Shown: piece by piece, positions 1 to 9,113 of the stretch
Position numbering within the stretch: position 1 is the first letter of the stretch
Layout of the letters: every line of letters begins with the position of its first letter
Source: Myxococcales bacterium
GTDB taxonomy: Bacteria > Myxococcota_A > Polyangia > Polyangiales > Houyiibacteriaceae
NCBI GenBank assembly: GCA_024640845.1
Contig: JAHEEE010000013.1
Location: 1-64,000, forward strand
Reading direction: 5' to 3'
Length of the DNA: 64,000 bases
Translations under genes and position numbers: made by a program
The notes under the pieces: generated by a model
The model's input: the letters and a program-made list of their open reading frames with translations, nothing else
What the model was told of the DNA's origin: nothing
Databases searched by the model: none

Positions 1-1231
1 CGGGCACCTGCAGCAGCGTGATCTCGAAGCGGCCGCGGTTGAGATCGGAAATCAGCGTCGCTGTCTCCGAAGGCCGCACGTCGACCTCGACGCCGACGTC
101 ACGCAGCATGGCAGCAATGGCTCGAGCAACCGACTGACGAAAGCGTTCGGAGGTCGTCCGCAAAACCAAGCTCATGCGCGGGGTCTCTCCCGGCGGATCG
201 GGAAAGCCGGCCTCGTCGAGGAGCCTCCGCGCCAGGTCCGGGTCGAAGGTCCGCTGGGGCAGCCCCTCGGCCGCGGCCCAGTGTCCCCGCGGAATCCAAC
301 TATCCGTCACCTGAGCGAGCCCGTGGTACTTCGCGCGCACCAAGAGCTCTCGGTCGATGGCGTGCCCAATCGCGCGCCTCACTCGGACGTCGCAGAGCTT
401 GTCGGAAGGGGTATAAAAACCAAGGTACATCGTGGAGATTCCCGGGGCAGACCGGGTCTCGAAACGATCGTCGTCCTCGAACATTGGAAGTAGAAGCGGC
501 GGGATCGACGCGATCGCGACGTCCCCCTCCCCCGCGAGCATCCGAAGCGCCCGCGTGTTGTCGTCGCGAATGACGACCAGGCGAAGGCTCGGGTGAATCG
601 GCGTGCCGCGGTGCCAGTGGGGATTCGCGCGCAGCTCCAGCACCCCAGGATCTCGCTTCACCAAGCGGTAGGGACCGGCGCCGACTGGCAACGGATTCTC
701 GGGCGTGGCGACGCGGCGGTGTGCATCTTCACTTCGAACGATGGGAAGCTCGAGATCGGTCAGAAAAGTGGCGTGTGGCTCGCGCAAAACGAAGAGGATC
801 GTAAGCGGGTCCGACGCCTGCATCTCCGCGATGCGGCCATAGCTGTGCGCGTAGCGGCTCCGAAGCGCCGGGTCGACGACGCCTTCGAATGTCGCCACGA
901 CATCCTCCGCATCGAGGGTGCTTCCATCGCTGAAAACCAGCCCAGGCTTGAGCTTGACGAGGAATTCGGTCGGGCTCTTCGGCGTGACGGATTGAGCCAG
1001 GTCGGGAATCACCTCGAGTGTCCGTGGATCGATGGTCACCAACGATGCGAAGAGCAAACGAGAGACGCGAAGGCCGTACGGGTCGCCGACGAATCTCGGG
1101 TCGAGCTGCTCCGCGTCCCGAGGGAGCATGACGACGAGAGCGTCGGGGTCGCGTTCAGGGGTCCGGGCGCAGCCGAGGCCGATCACTAGGAGCCAGAACA
1201 GGGCGCTGCTAGGCTTTCGGCGATGGGGCAC
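1..1231 (-). CDS. ABC transporter substrate-binding lipoprotein, family 5 (peptide/nickel type), C-terminus outside window
   Basis: Periplasmic solute-binding lipoprotein of the family 5 (SBP_bac_5, DppA/OppA-like) class, feeding a peptide or nickel ABC importer that is not in this window. Translating the minus strand gives an unbroken frame with the family's sequence logic: the N-terminal part reads LDPRF...RLLFASLVTIDP, then the FSDGSTLDAEDVVATFEG block and a VGAGPYRL segment, followed by the lobe-II start with DVRVRRAIGHAIDRE. The start is the GTG at 1231, preceded by an AGGAG-type ribosome site about 8 bases upstream. It gives a short basic N-terminus, a hydrophobic stretch and a lipobox ending in LGC (Cys21). 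The 3' end runs off the window edge, so about 410 codons are visible. Its first 9 bases overlap the start of the divergent dacB gene. The substrate cannot be told from sequence. Confidence 0.85.
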   Translation of the reverse strand, partial: MPHRRKPSSALFWLLVIGLGCARTPERDPDALVVMLPRDAEQLDPRFVGDPYGLRVSRLLFASLVTIDPRTLEVIPDLAQSVTPKSPTEFLVKLKPGLVFSDGSTLDAEDVVATFEGVVDPALRSRYAHSYGRIAEMQASDPLTILFVLREPHATFLTDLELPIVRSEDAHRRVATPENPLPVGAGPYRLVKRDPGVLELRANPHWHRGTPIHPSLRLVVIRDDNTRALRMLAGEGDVAIASIPPLLLPMFEDDDRFETRSAPGISTMYLGFYTPSDKLCDVRVRRAIGHAIDRELLVRAKYHGLAQVTDSWIPRGHWAAAEGLPQRTFDPDLARRLLDEAGFPDPPGETPRMSLVLRTTSERFRQSVARAIAAMLRDVGVEVDVRPSETATLISDLNRGRFEITLLQVP

Positions 1232-2659
1232 CGAGCGCTTCTCCTCTTGCTGGTCGCCGGCCTCTTGGTCGTCAGCCCCGCCGCACACGCGCGTGGGCCG
1301 CGGCCCGTAGCAGAGACCATTGCGAGCCTCGTCGTTCAGGCAGGGCTCGGAGATGGGATCGGGATTCACGTCGTTCGTTTGCACGATGCCGAAGAACTCT
1401 ACCGCAATCAGCCCGGGCGACCTCGGAATCCTGCATCCAACCAGAAACTGCTGACCGCGGCCGCCGCCCTTTGGCGGCTTGGACCGACATTCCAAGCCAG
1501 CACGCGCATCGAGGGGACCGTCGACAAAGGGCACGTTGCCCGCTTGGTCGTGCGTCCTTCGGGCGACCCGAGCCTCGGCTACCCTGCGCTCGCGACGTTC
1601 GCTGAGAGCTTGCGGCTACGAGGCGTCGACGTGGTGGACCGAATCGTGATCGACGATGGGTACTTTGACGACCAAATCTTGCCGCCCGCGTTCGAGCAAC
1701 AGCCAAACGAAGCCGCCTCGTTCCGCGCGGCGATCTCGGCGTTCGCCATCAACAGCAACAGTTATGTCGTGCATCTCGGGCCCGGCCCCGAGATCGGCCG
1801 ACCGGCCCGCGTGCGCGTACTTGCGGACGCGTATGTCCAAATCGACAACCGAACAGTGACGACCGCAAGCGGTCCGCCGACACCACGGATCGACCACAAG
1901 CTAACCGAAGATGGACACCTCGCAGTTCGCGTCGACGGGAACATCCCACAACAGGTTCGAACGCTTTACTACCGTCGTCGTGTCCCGGATCCGAAAGCCT
2001 ACGCGGCGAGCCTTCTGGTGCGCGCATTTGGGAAGGCGGGGCTCGGAGGAGAGCTCGCGGCGGAGTACGGCCCTGCGCCCGAGGAGCTTCCTCTCATCGG
2101 CCAAATGGCGTCCGCGCCTCTGAGCACGCTGCTCACGAGCGTCGGAAAGTGGAGCAACAACTTCACGGCCGAGATGTTGCTCAAGATCATGGGGGCCGAG
2201 GCCGAGCGTCCGGGTACCTCAGCGAGAGGCGTGGCCGTCGTGCGTGAAGAGCTCGAAGCGCACGGTGTCGACACGAGCGGCCTCGTGATGGTCAACGGTT
2301 CGGGGCTTTTCGATGGCAATCGAGTCGCGCCCCAGCACGTGACACAAACGCTTCTCGCCGCCTACAACGATCCCGCGATCCGCGCCGAGTACGTAGCCCA
2401 TCTCGCTGTTGGCGGCTCGGACGGTACCTTGAAGTCGCGCCTCGAGAACCTTCCGCGTCCCCGCATGGTGCGCGCGAAAACAGGAACACTTCGAGATGTG
2501 ATTGCGTTGTCCGGGTATGTCCTCGGCGAGCCCGGGCGCTCGGTCGCATTCAGCTTCCTCGCGAACGGAGTTGCAGGACGGCAAAGGGAAGCAAGAGATC
2601 TCGCGGACGACATCGTCAGGGCGCTTGCGGACTACGCGGTGCAACCGACGGATCTCTGA
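1223..2659 (+). CDS. dacB: D-alanyl-D-alanine carboxypeptidase/endopeptidase (PBP4, peptidase S13)
   Basis: Periplasmic low-molecular-mass penicillin-binding protein that trims pentapeptide stems and cuts peptide cross-bridges of peptidoglycan. The 478-residue product has an N-terminal signal peptide (hydrophobic residues 5-21, likely cut after AHA at 23). All three serine penicillin-recognition motifs are present: SNQK at 72-75 (catalytic Ser72, Lys75), SNN at 311-313 and KTG at 419-421. The long gap between the first and second motif is the extra domain typical of class C PBP4/S13 enzymes, and the length matches the family. An in-frame stop lies just upstream, so ATG 1223 is the only good start that keeps the signal peptide. 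No clear ribosome site is seen and the start overlaps the divergent binding-protein gene. Function is confident from motifs. Confidence 0.93.
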   Translation: MGHRALLLLLVAGLLVVSPAAHARGPRPVAETIASLVVQAGLGDGIGIHVVRLHDAEELYRNQPGRPRNPASNQKLLTAAAALWRLGPTFQASTRIEGTVDKGHVARLVVRPSGDPSLGYPALATFAESLRLRGVDVVDRIVIDDGYFDDQILPPAFEQQPNEAASFRAAISAFAINSNSYVVHLGPGPEIGRPARVRVLADAYVQIDNRTVTTASGPPTPRIDHKLTEDGHLAVRVDGNIPQQVRTLYYRRRVPDPKAYAASLLVRAFGKAGLGGELAAEYGPAPEELPLIGQMASAPLSTLLTSVGKWSNNFTAEMLLKIMGAEAERPGTSARGVAVVREELEAHGVDTSGLVMVNGSGLFDGNRVAPQHVTQTLLAAYNDPAIRAEYVAHLAVGGSDGTLKSRLENLPRPRMVRAKTGTLRDVIALSGYVLGEPGRSVAFSFLANGVAGRQREARDLADDIVRALADYAVQPTDL

Positions 2660-2706
2660 GTTGGCACGGACCCTGACACGGGCGCTGACACTGCTACAGA
2701 TCCAGC

Positions 2707-4809
2707 ATGCGCTTCCGTCTTCTCGCGCTCTTGATCTTGCTGGGGTGCACACCCAAGACCCCCGCGAGCCTGCACGACACCGCCATACGGCCCCCCTCGG
2801 CCCCCAAGCACCCACATTCGGTCACGCTCCACGGCGATACGCGAGTCGACGATTATTTCTGGCTGCGCGAGAAGGAGTCCGCGGAAGTGCGTGCCTATCT
2901 CGACGCGGAGAACGCGTACGCGGATGGCTTCATGACGCCAACCAGAGACCTCCAGAACACGCTCTACGACGAGATCGTGGGGCGGATCCAGGAGACCGAT
3001 CAGAGCGCACCCTATCGGAACGGCGCGTTCGAGTACTACCACCGCACCGAAGAGGGTAAGCAATACCGAACGTACTGCCGCCGCGAGCCGGGTAAGCCGG
3101 AGACCGAGGCTGTCCTGCTCGATATGAACGCGCTCGCCGAGGGGCGGCCCTTCCTCGGCTTGGGCGCGTATGAAGTGTCGCCAGACGGACGCTACCTGGC
3201 GTACTCTCTCGATGAGACCGGCTTTCGCGACTATACACTGCAGATCAAGGACCTGCGCACGGAGCAGGTGCTGCCGGAGCGGATACCAAAGGTGCAGTCG
3301 GTCGCTTGGGCGAGTGACAGTGAGACGTTCTTCTATACGGTCGACGACGATACGAAGCGCGCGCACCGGCTCCTTCGACACCACCTAGGCGAGGAGGGTG
3401 AGGATGAGGTGCTCTATCAGGAGGACGATGAGCGTTTTCATGTCGCTGTGTGGCGCGCCCGCAGTGGCAAGCTCGTGTTTCGGGGCGCGTTTAGCCACAC
3501 CACCAGCGAGATCGCCTTCCTTCCAGCGGACAGACCCGAAGCACGCTGGCGTCTGGTCGCGGATCGGGAGCAAGACCACGAGTACGACGTCGAGCATCGC
3601 GGCAACGAGCTTTTGATTCGCACCAACGATCGGGGTCGCAACTTTCGCGTGGTGCGAGCGCCACTCGCCTCCCCGGGCCGCGGCTCATGGAAAGAAGTGA
3701 TCGCGCATCGCGACGACGTCATGGTCGAGGGCCTCGACGTCTTCGAGGATTTTTACGTTGTGCTCGAGCGCGAGATGGGGCTCCCGTACGTCCGGGTGGT
3801 CCGCTTCCAGGGCGGCGCTTCACACCGGATTGTCGTCGCCGAACCCGTATACGCGATCTACCCGGGCGACAACGAGGAGTTCGCCACCGGGGTCTACCGG
3901 TTCCGCTACGAGTCGCTCACGACCCCCGATTCGGTGTTCGACTACGACGTCGCGGACAGGACCCGGACGCTGGTCAAACGAATCGAGGTCCTGGGCGGTT
4001 ACGAGCCGTCCGAGTATCGAGCGGAGAGGCTTTGGGCCACGGCAAAGGATGGAACCCGGGTCCCTGTCTCGCTGGTCTACAAGCGGGGCAGCCTCGAAGG
4101 TGGCCCGGCGCAGATGCTTCTCGTGGGATACGGGTCCTACGGCTACCCCTACCCGACGACCTTCTCTCACGCGCGCGTGAGCTTGCTCGACCGAGGCTTC
4201 GTCTATGCAATTGCCCACGTTCGCGGCGGCGGCGAGCTCGGCAAGACATGGCACGACCAAGGTCGCATGGCGAACAAGATGAACACGTTCACCGACTTCA
4301 TCGCGGTGGCCGAGCACTTGGTCGACGAGGGTTACACGGCCCCCTCGCAGCTCGCGATTGAAGGCGGCAGCGCGGGCGGCTTGCTCATGGGTGCGGTCAC
4401 CAACCTGCGACCCGATCTCTTTGGCGTCGTCGTGTCGCTCGTACCGTTCGTCGACGTTCTCAATACGATGCTCGACGACAGCCTCCCGCTAACCGTTGGC
4501 GAGTACGAGGAGTGGGGGAACCCCAACGAACGCGACGCGTACTTCACGATGAAGGGATACTGCCCATACACCAACATCGAGAAGGCTTCCTACCCGACGA
4601 TGCTCGTGCGCACCTCGCTCAACGACAGCCTGGTGATGTATTGGGAGCCGGCCAAGTACGTCGCGAAGCTCCGCGCGCACAAAACCGATCCGAACCCTTT
4701 GGTCTTCAAGATCAACATGGACGCCGGCCACGGCGGCGCGTCAGGCCGCTACGATTATCTCAAGGAGACCGCGTTTGATTATGCGTTTGTTCTAACGCAC
4801 CTGGAGTAG
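2707..4809 (+). CDS. ptrB: oligopeptidase B-type prolyl oligopeptidase family serine peptidase (S9A), predicted lipoprotein
   Basis: Serine oligopeptidase that would cut short peptides after basic residues (family knowledge for oligopeptidase B). The 700-residue protein has an N-terminal beta-propeller region followed by the alpha/beta-hydrolase domain. The catalytic triad is visible as Ser555 in GGSAGG, Asp640 in LNDSLVMYW and His675 in DAGHGG. The spacing (85 and 35 residues) is the same as I recall for E. coli PtrB. Unlike the cytosolic E. coli enzyme, this one begins with a hydrophobic segment and a lipobox-like LLGC (Cys16), so it is probably an exported lipoprotein. It lies 47 bases after dacB on the same strand and may be co-transcribed with it. 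A prolyl oligopeptidase proper is less likely given the motif spacing and the PtrB-like C-terminus. Confidence 0.9.
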   Translation: MRFRLLALLILLGCTPKTPASLHDTAIRPPSAPKHPHSVTLHGDTRVDDYFWLREKESAEVRAYLDAENAYADGFMTPTRDLQNTLYDEIVGRIQETDQSAPYRNGAFEYYHRTEEGKQYRTYCRREPGKPETEAVLLDMNALAEGRPFLGLGAYEVSPDGRYLAYSLDETGFRDYTLQIKDLRTEQVLPERIPKVQSVAWASDSETFFYTVDDDTKRAHRLLRHHLGEEGEDEVLYQEDDERFHVAVWRARSGKLVFRGAFSHTTSEIAFLPADRPEARWRLVADREQDHEYDVEHRGNELLIRTNDRGRNFRVVRAPLASPGRGSWKEVIAHRDDVMVEGLDVFEDFYVVLEREMGLPYVRVVRFQGGASHRIVVAEPVYAIYPGDNEEFATGVYRFRYESLTTPDSVFDYDVADRTRTLVKRIEVLGGYEPSEYRAERLWATAKDGTRVPVSLVYKRGSLEGGPAQMLLVGYGSYGYPYPTTFSHARVSLLDRGFVYAIAHVRGGGELGKTWHDQGRMANKMNTFTDFIAVAEHLVDEGYTAPSQLAIEGGSAGGLLMGAVTNLRPDLFGVVVSLVPFVDVLNTMLDDSLPLTVGEYEEWGNPNERDAYFTMKGYCPYTNIEKASYPTMLVRTSLNDSLVMYWEPAKYVAKLRAHKTDPNPLVFKINMDAGHGGASGRYDYLKETAFDYAFVLTHLE

Positions 4810-4836
4810 CGGCGTGTGGGTGAACACGCGAGGGGA

Positions 4837-5478
4837 CTACCCGACCGCAGCAACGCTCCACGCGATCAGCAGCTGCGCCGCGTAGTAGAGTGGCAGGCCC
4901 CACGCTCGGTTGACGAAGCTTTTGGATACGAACCGGTCGCGCACTACCGCGATATCCGACGCGGTGAACATCAGCGCGCCGGCCGGGACCATCCAGGGCG
5001 CGTCTGCACCGAAAGCGCCGACCGCGGCGACGCACATCAGCCCGATGACCAGCATGTAGGCACCAATCGGGGTCCTCATCTCAGGTGCATGTGGAAAAAC
5101 CCAGCGCCCCACGACGAACAAGACCACCGCCATCACGAGGGCGGCAGCGACCGCCTCGGTGGTGCTGATTCCAAGCGAAGCGAACGCGATCACATACGCT
5201 ACATGCCCCACCAGAAACGAAACGAGCCCGGCAATGAAGAATTGCCGCGCGCGTCGAAGCAGAAACACATCGCCCAGCGCACCGAGGAACAAACCGGCCA
5301 ATACGATCTTGCCGTACCGCGACTCGAGCGCGCCAAAGCCAATCGCGGCCACGAGGAACCCGAGCGAAGCGAACGGCTTCCCCGCAGCACGAAGCGCAGG
5401 TCTGTCTCGCCATTCGCCGTAGAGCAGCACGACCAACCCCAGGACCGTCATGATCTCGCCGATGGCGTTGAGCTTCAT
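4837..5478 (-). CDS. YhhN/TMEM86 family membrane protein (lysoplasmalogenase-like)
   Basis: Integral membrane protein of the YhhN family. Characterised animal members (TMEM86) hydrolyse the vinyl-ether bond of lysoplasmalogens, but the bacterial role is less certain. From the chosen start it is 213 residues, almost entirely hydrophobic, with roughly seven to eight membrane segments. Family hallmarks are the GDVFLL motif after the third segment and the C-terminal LPLYYAAQLLIAWS segment. Possible starts extend 27 codons upstream (to 5559), but that leader is hydrophilic. The ATG at 5478 puts the first membrane helix near the N-terminus as expected. No strong ribosome site is seen at either start. 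It is convergent with ptrB, 27 bases away. Confidence 0.8.
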   Translation of the reverse strand: MKLNAIGEIMTVLGLVVLLYGEWRDRPALRAAGKPFASLGFLVAAIGFGALESRYGKIVLAGLFLGALGDVFLLRRARQFFIAGLVSFLVGHVAYVIAFASLGISTTEAVAAALVMAVVLFVVGRWVFPHAPEMRTPIGAYMLVIGLMCVAAVGAFGADAPWMVPAGALMFTASDIAVVRDRFVSKSFVNRAWGLPLYYAAQLLIAWSVAAVG

Positions 5479-5590
5479 TGCGCAGGTCGTAACATGCCAC
5501 TCACGGCCGCGGCCAGCGCCGGTGTCAGCGCCAAGCGGGTCAGCAAAGGCGTCCGACATCCGGTCCGAGATCGGGATCGGGAATTAGAAA

Positions 5591-5614
5591 CGCCGGCGAG
5601 TTTCCCCACCGGCG
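5591..5614 (-). terminator. possible intrinsic terminator of the sigma factor gene
   Basis: A perfect 6-bp inverted repeat (CGCCGG / CCGGCG) with a 12-base loop lies 26 bases past the sigma factor stop. Read on the minus strand it is followed by TTTCTAATT, a short U-rich tail. It is placed where a terminator is needed, but the stem is short and the tail imperfect. Confidence 0.45.
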
Positions 5615-5639
5615 CAAAGTAATTCGAAGCGCCTAGGCC

Positions 5640-7034
5640 CTACTCTTTGATCTGTCGCCGGATCTTTCCGAGCGCCTGCTCTTGGAGCTGGCGGATTCGC
5701 TCGCGGGACAGATTGTACTTGTCGCCGATTTCCTTGAGCGTGAGCTCGTCCTCGTCGTCGAGACCGAAGCGCCAGCGCAGGATGCGGGCCTCCATCGGCG
5801 TTAGGGTGTCGAGGAGCCGGCGGACCTCGTCGCTCCACTTGCGCGAAACGAGCTGCTCGTACGGTGTCGGCACGTTTTCCTCTTCGAGGAAATCGATGAA
5901 CTTGCGGCCGTCTTCGTCGTTGACCGGACGGTCGAGTGAGAACGGGGTTTCGGCCCAGTAGCCCTTGATCTTTTCGAGCTTCTCTGCGGCGATTCCCGTC
6001 TCCTTCTCCAGCTCCTCAGGCGTCGGCTCCTTGCCAGTCCGCGTGGCAATCGCTTGGGTCGCACGCGCGACACGGTTGTACGTGTCGAGCATGTGGACCG
6101 GGATACGAACCGCGCGGCCCTTGTCGGCCAGCGCGCGGCTGATCGCGTGTCGAATCCACCACGAGGCGTAGGTGCTGAAGCGGTAACCGCGATTGTGGTC
6201 GAAGCGCTCGACGGCCTTCATCAACCCGATGTTGCCCTCTTGAATGAGGTCGATGAGAGGAAGACGGCCGCGGTTGTAGCGACGGGCAATGGAAACGACG
6301 AGGCGGAGGTTGGCAGCCACGAAGCGGTTCTTCGCGCGCTGCTGCGCTTTTTGCGCACTACGCACGTGTTGCAGGTACCGTTTGAAGGTGGGTGTCATCC
6401 GGACGTGGTCGCCGACGATATCCCGCTCGTCCGCGAAATCACCCGCGAGGCGGTGTACCGCGCGGTCCGACTCCTGGACAAAGAGACGATCGCTGTCGAG
6501 CTCGCGCATCTTGGTCGAGAGCTGGAGACAGAGGTCGTTCCAACGCGCTTCCTGCCGTTTGCCGAGTTTGTCGGACTTCGCGTTCTTGCAGAGGCGCCGT
6601 AGCGCCGCGAGCTCCGGGAGGGGCTGATCTTCCACTCGCTGCTCGATCACCGCAGCGACGGTCTCGAAGCAAGTCGGATGGCTGAGCAGCGCTTCCCAGT
6701 ATCCGATCTCGAGGCGCTCCACCTCCTTGGCGGCTTCGATCTCCTCCTGCGGAGTCAGCACGCGATGACCGATCATCTCGCGAAAGTAGCGCGTGAGGGT
6801 CGAATCCCCGGCGCCTTGCCGCTCGAACTCTTTGAGGGCCTTTTCGCTTTCCACGCGCGCCTTCTCGAGCTGTTCCTTGCTCGGCTCTGCCGACGGAGCC
6901 GCGGGCGCTGCGCCCTGGGAGGGCTTGGCTGGCTTCGAAGCCTCTGGCACGGCCTTTGGCTCCTGCTTGGAGACCTTGGCCCTTACCTGGCTCTTTCTCG
7001 CGGTCTGTTGTGTCGTCACTGCCTGTCTTGCCAT
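5640..7034 (-). CDS. RNA polymerase sigma factor, sigma-70 family (RpoD/RpoS-like, group 1 or 2)
   Basis: Directs core RNA polymerase to sigma-70-type promoters. From the ATG at 7034 the product is 464 residues. The first 75 or so are rich in Ala, Lys, Pro and Glu and show no recognisable region 1.1. Region 1.2 starts near [19 protein letters not shown]. Region 2 includes [34 protein letters not shown] and the -10 recognition helix [18 protein letters not shown]. Region 3 follows, and region 4 ends with the helix-turn-helix [28 protein letters not shown] ribosome site just upstream supports ATG 7034 over the more upstream in-frame start at 7076. The length and lack of region 1.1 suggest an RpoS-like or other group 2 factor rather than the main RpoD, but this is not decided. 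Confidence 0.9.
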   Translation of the reverse strand: MARQAVTTQQTARKSQVRAKVSKQEPKAVPEASKPAKPSQGAAPAAPSAEPSKEQLEKARVESEKALKEFERQGAGDSTLTRYFREMIGHRVLTPQEEIEAAKEVERLEIGYWEALLSHPTCFETVAAVIEQRVEDQPLPELAALRRLCKNAKSDKLGKRQEARWNDLCLQLSTKMRELDSDRLFVQESDRAVHRLAGDFADERDIVGDHVRMTPTFKRYLQHVRSAQKAQQRAKNRFVAANLRLVVSIARRYNRGRLPLIDLIQEGNIGLMKAVERFDHNRGYRFSTYASWWIRHAISRALADKGRAVRIPVHMLDTYNRVARATQAIATRTGKEPTPEELEKETGIAAEKLEKIKGYWAETPFSLDRPVNDEDGRKFIDFLEEENVPTPYEQLVSRKWSDEVRRLLDTLTPMEARILRWRFGLDDEDELTLKEIGDKYNLSRERIRQLQEQALGKIRRQIKE

Positions 7035-7615
7035 TTTTCCTCTCGCCTTCCGGTGGCGCCCCGCTAGGTGTGGCACCCCGTCTCATTGGCTGAACACCCG
7101 TGGCACCCGAACTCTTCCAGTCGCCTGAGCCTTCCGTTCAACTCAGAAGCACTTGCATGCATCGTGCCGGAAGCCTTCCTCGCTGGACACAGGCCATCTG
7201 ATCGCTGGCTTTGTACTCGGGTCAACCGAGTGTATATGGGTCCTCGGAGACGGTTGAGAAGGGGGAACTCCGGTGATTTTGGCCTCAGATTCCAAACATA
7301 CTGCGGCTCGTAAGCTGCTACGGGAATTTACTCGAGGGCCGCTGCAGATCGCCGGGGCTCGGGCCGAGCTCCACGGGCGGGGGCCCGCTGCTCCATTTGG
7401 GTGCCGACCAAGGCATTCGGGGCATAGCGCTGGCCACTCTACTAGCCATCATTATGATCCAGGTGGCCGACCGTTTAGCCACCCCCGGGGTGCTGACCTG
7501 CCTAGGCGCGGTCGCGCTGGTGTCTCTGCGTGCCGGGCGAACCCACAGATGGGGCGCCCGCGGAGGGCCGCCGGCCCGGGTGGCTGTCCCAGTAGCCACA
7601 CCGACGAATGAGCGC
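7035..7615. other. 581-bp divergent intergenic region with an inverted repeat and a promoter-like sequence
   Basis: This is the longest gene-free stretch in the window, between the sigma factor gene and the HEAT-repeat gene. It carries a perfect inverted repeat (ACTCGG at 7215-7220, CCGAGT at 7226-7231, 5-base loop). On the plus strand this sits between TTGTAC (7211-7216) and TATATG (7233-7238), which are 16 bases apart and resemble a sigma-70 promoter. Transcription from it would give a leader of about 370 bases before the HEAT-repeat start. An open frame extends upstream of that start to 7397, but a signal peptide beginning at 7616 argues against using it. No tRNA or known riboswitch pattern was recognised. 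Confidence 0.4.
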
Positions 7616-9061
7616 ATGAAAGCGGCAAGCCAAACACGCGTTGCTCCACTGATCGCATTCGTGGCGTCTCTGTTGTGCGCCTCTGGCGTCGGGGCGGAGC
7701 CGGATCGCGCGGACATGGACCTGGCCGTGAGAGACCTCCGGGCAGAGCACGACCACGCGACGGCGGCGCTCTACGCGCTCCAATCGGGCGGTGCACCGGC
7801 GGCAGAGGCGATTCGAGACGCGTGGCCCTCCCTCTCCGTGCTGGCGCAGAAACGCGCCATCGCTGCGTTGCGGGTTCTGGCGAAGGAGCACGACGCTGCG
7901 GTCGACGCACTCGTGGCGGCGGCCCGCTCGGAGGATGAACAGGTTCGCGAGCTTGGGCTGGCGGCCCTTCGGCGGGCGTCGCACCAGGGGCGCAGGGGAC
8001 TCGTAGCTCTACTCGCCGATCCGCGCGACGGCGACCTCGCCGCATCGGCCCTCGCTCGGACCGATCCCGACTTCGCCGTCACACACTTGCTCAACGCGAT
8101 CAGCGCGGCAGGAGGGCCCGACCGCCCGGGGTTGCGGAACGCCCTCGCCATCGCCGTACGGCGGGCCAAAGCACCGGGCCCCGCGCTCGACGTCTGGTTG
8201 GAAGCAGAGCCGCCACCGGCAGCCGTCGCGAGCGCCGCGCTCGCCCTCAGCACGATCGAACACAGGCGAGACGAGGTGGCATCGTTCGTCGCATACGCAT
8301 TGCGCGCACCGATCGATTTTCCTACCGCATGGCGACTCCTGCAAAGCGCGAGCGCTGCGGCTACGAGCGTGCCGATCGACCGCTGGGTGGCAGCGCAACT
8401 GACGGAGCCTGAGGAGTGGATGCTCCGGGCAGCGGCGGTCGATGCAATCACGGCAAGGGGTGCGCGAGAGCAAGCCCGGCCAGCGCTGATGGATCCGTAC
8501 CCACGGGTACGTGCCCGCGCGGCGGCTGCGCTTTCAGGCGACGCAGCGACGTTGGTCGATCGCGCTACCCTCGCGCGGCGGGACACTTGGCCTCTGGTGC
8601 GGGCGTCCGCGGTCGCCAGCCTGCGGACAGAAGGCGACGCGCTTCCCGTGATCGTGGCTTCGATCGATGACTCGATGTCGGTCGTCCGGGTCGCGGCCAT
8701 CGAGGCCCTGATCCCAGCATCACACGACGAAGGCTGGGATCGCATTCATCGACGGCTGCGCGCCCCCAACGAGTGGCCCGGCGTCGTTGCCGCGGCCATC
8801 AGGTACGTCGTCGCGCACTGCCGGACCGACGCGGCGGAGTCCCTGTTCAGGGTCGTCATGCGGGCCGCGCCAAGCCACGCCCTGACGGAAGACCTCAACA
8901 ACGCTGCCCGCGCGATCGAGGCGCTTCGGGCGCTTGGAACCGCCGAAGCCAACGCGGTGATCGAGCGGCTCCGGACGACCCCCGGGGTTCCGCCCACGCT
9001 GAAAATGGCCCTCGATGAGCCGCTAGCCGACGGTGCCCGGTGCGAGACCGGCGGCTCCTAG
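7616..9061 (+). CDS. exported HEAT-repeat protein
   Basis: A 481-residue protein with a clear signal peptide (positive MKAASQTR, hydrophobic core, likely cleavage after VGA at about residue 27). The mature part is a long series of about 30-residue alpha-helical repeats rich in Ala, Leu, Arg and Glu. Examples are the segment around DEQVRELGLAALRRA and those around AAAVDAI, VRASAVASL and VRVAAIEAL, which have the HEAT/PBS-lyase-repeat pattern of VR-xx-A-xx-AL. Such proteins act as periplasmic protein-binding scaffolds, and no enzymatic motif is visible. The frame is open back to 7397, but the signal peptide favours ATG 7616, although no strong ribosome site precedes it. Its partner and process are unknown. 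Confidence 0.75.
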   Translation: MKAASQTRVAPLIAFVASLLCASGVGAEPDRADMDLAVRDLRAEHDHATAALYALQSGGAPAAEAIRDAWPSLSVLAQKRAIAALRVLAKEHDAAVDALVAAARSEDEQVRELGLAALRRASHQGRRGLVALLADPRDGDLAASALARTDPDFAVTHLLNAISAAGGPDRPGLRNALAIAVRRAKAPGPALDVWLEAEPPPAAVASAALALSTIEHRRDEVASFVAYALRAPIDFPTAWRLLQSASAAATSVPIDRWVAAQLTEPEEWMLRAAAVDAITARGAREQARPALMDPYPRVRARAAAALSGDAATLVDRATLARRDTWPLVRASAVASLRTEGDALPVIVASIDDSMSVVRVAAIEALIPASHDEGWDRIHRRLRAPNEWPGVVAAAIRYVVAHCRTDAAESLFRVVMRAAPSHALTEDLNNAARAIEALRALGTAEANAVIERLRTTPGVPPTLKMALDEPLADGARCETGGS

Positions 9062-9113
9062 CTTTTGTGGGTGGCGAATCGCTCGTGTTAGGTTGATCGG
9101 GACAGGGGGAACC

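Noticed and set aside
593-1189. 198-codon plus-strand open frame
   Set aside because: It lies opposite the clear family 5 binding-protein frame and shows no protein-like composition.
5640-7034. Calling the sigma factor the housekeeping RpoD
   Set aside because: No region 1.1 and only 464 residues; it may be a group 2 (RpoS-like) factor, so no gene symbol is given.
7397-7615. 73-codon upstream extension of the HEAT-repeat gene
   Set aside because: The signal peptide begins at 7616, and an upstream start would bury it inside the protein.
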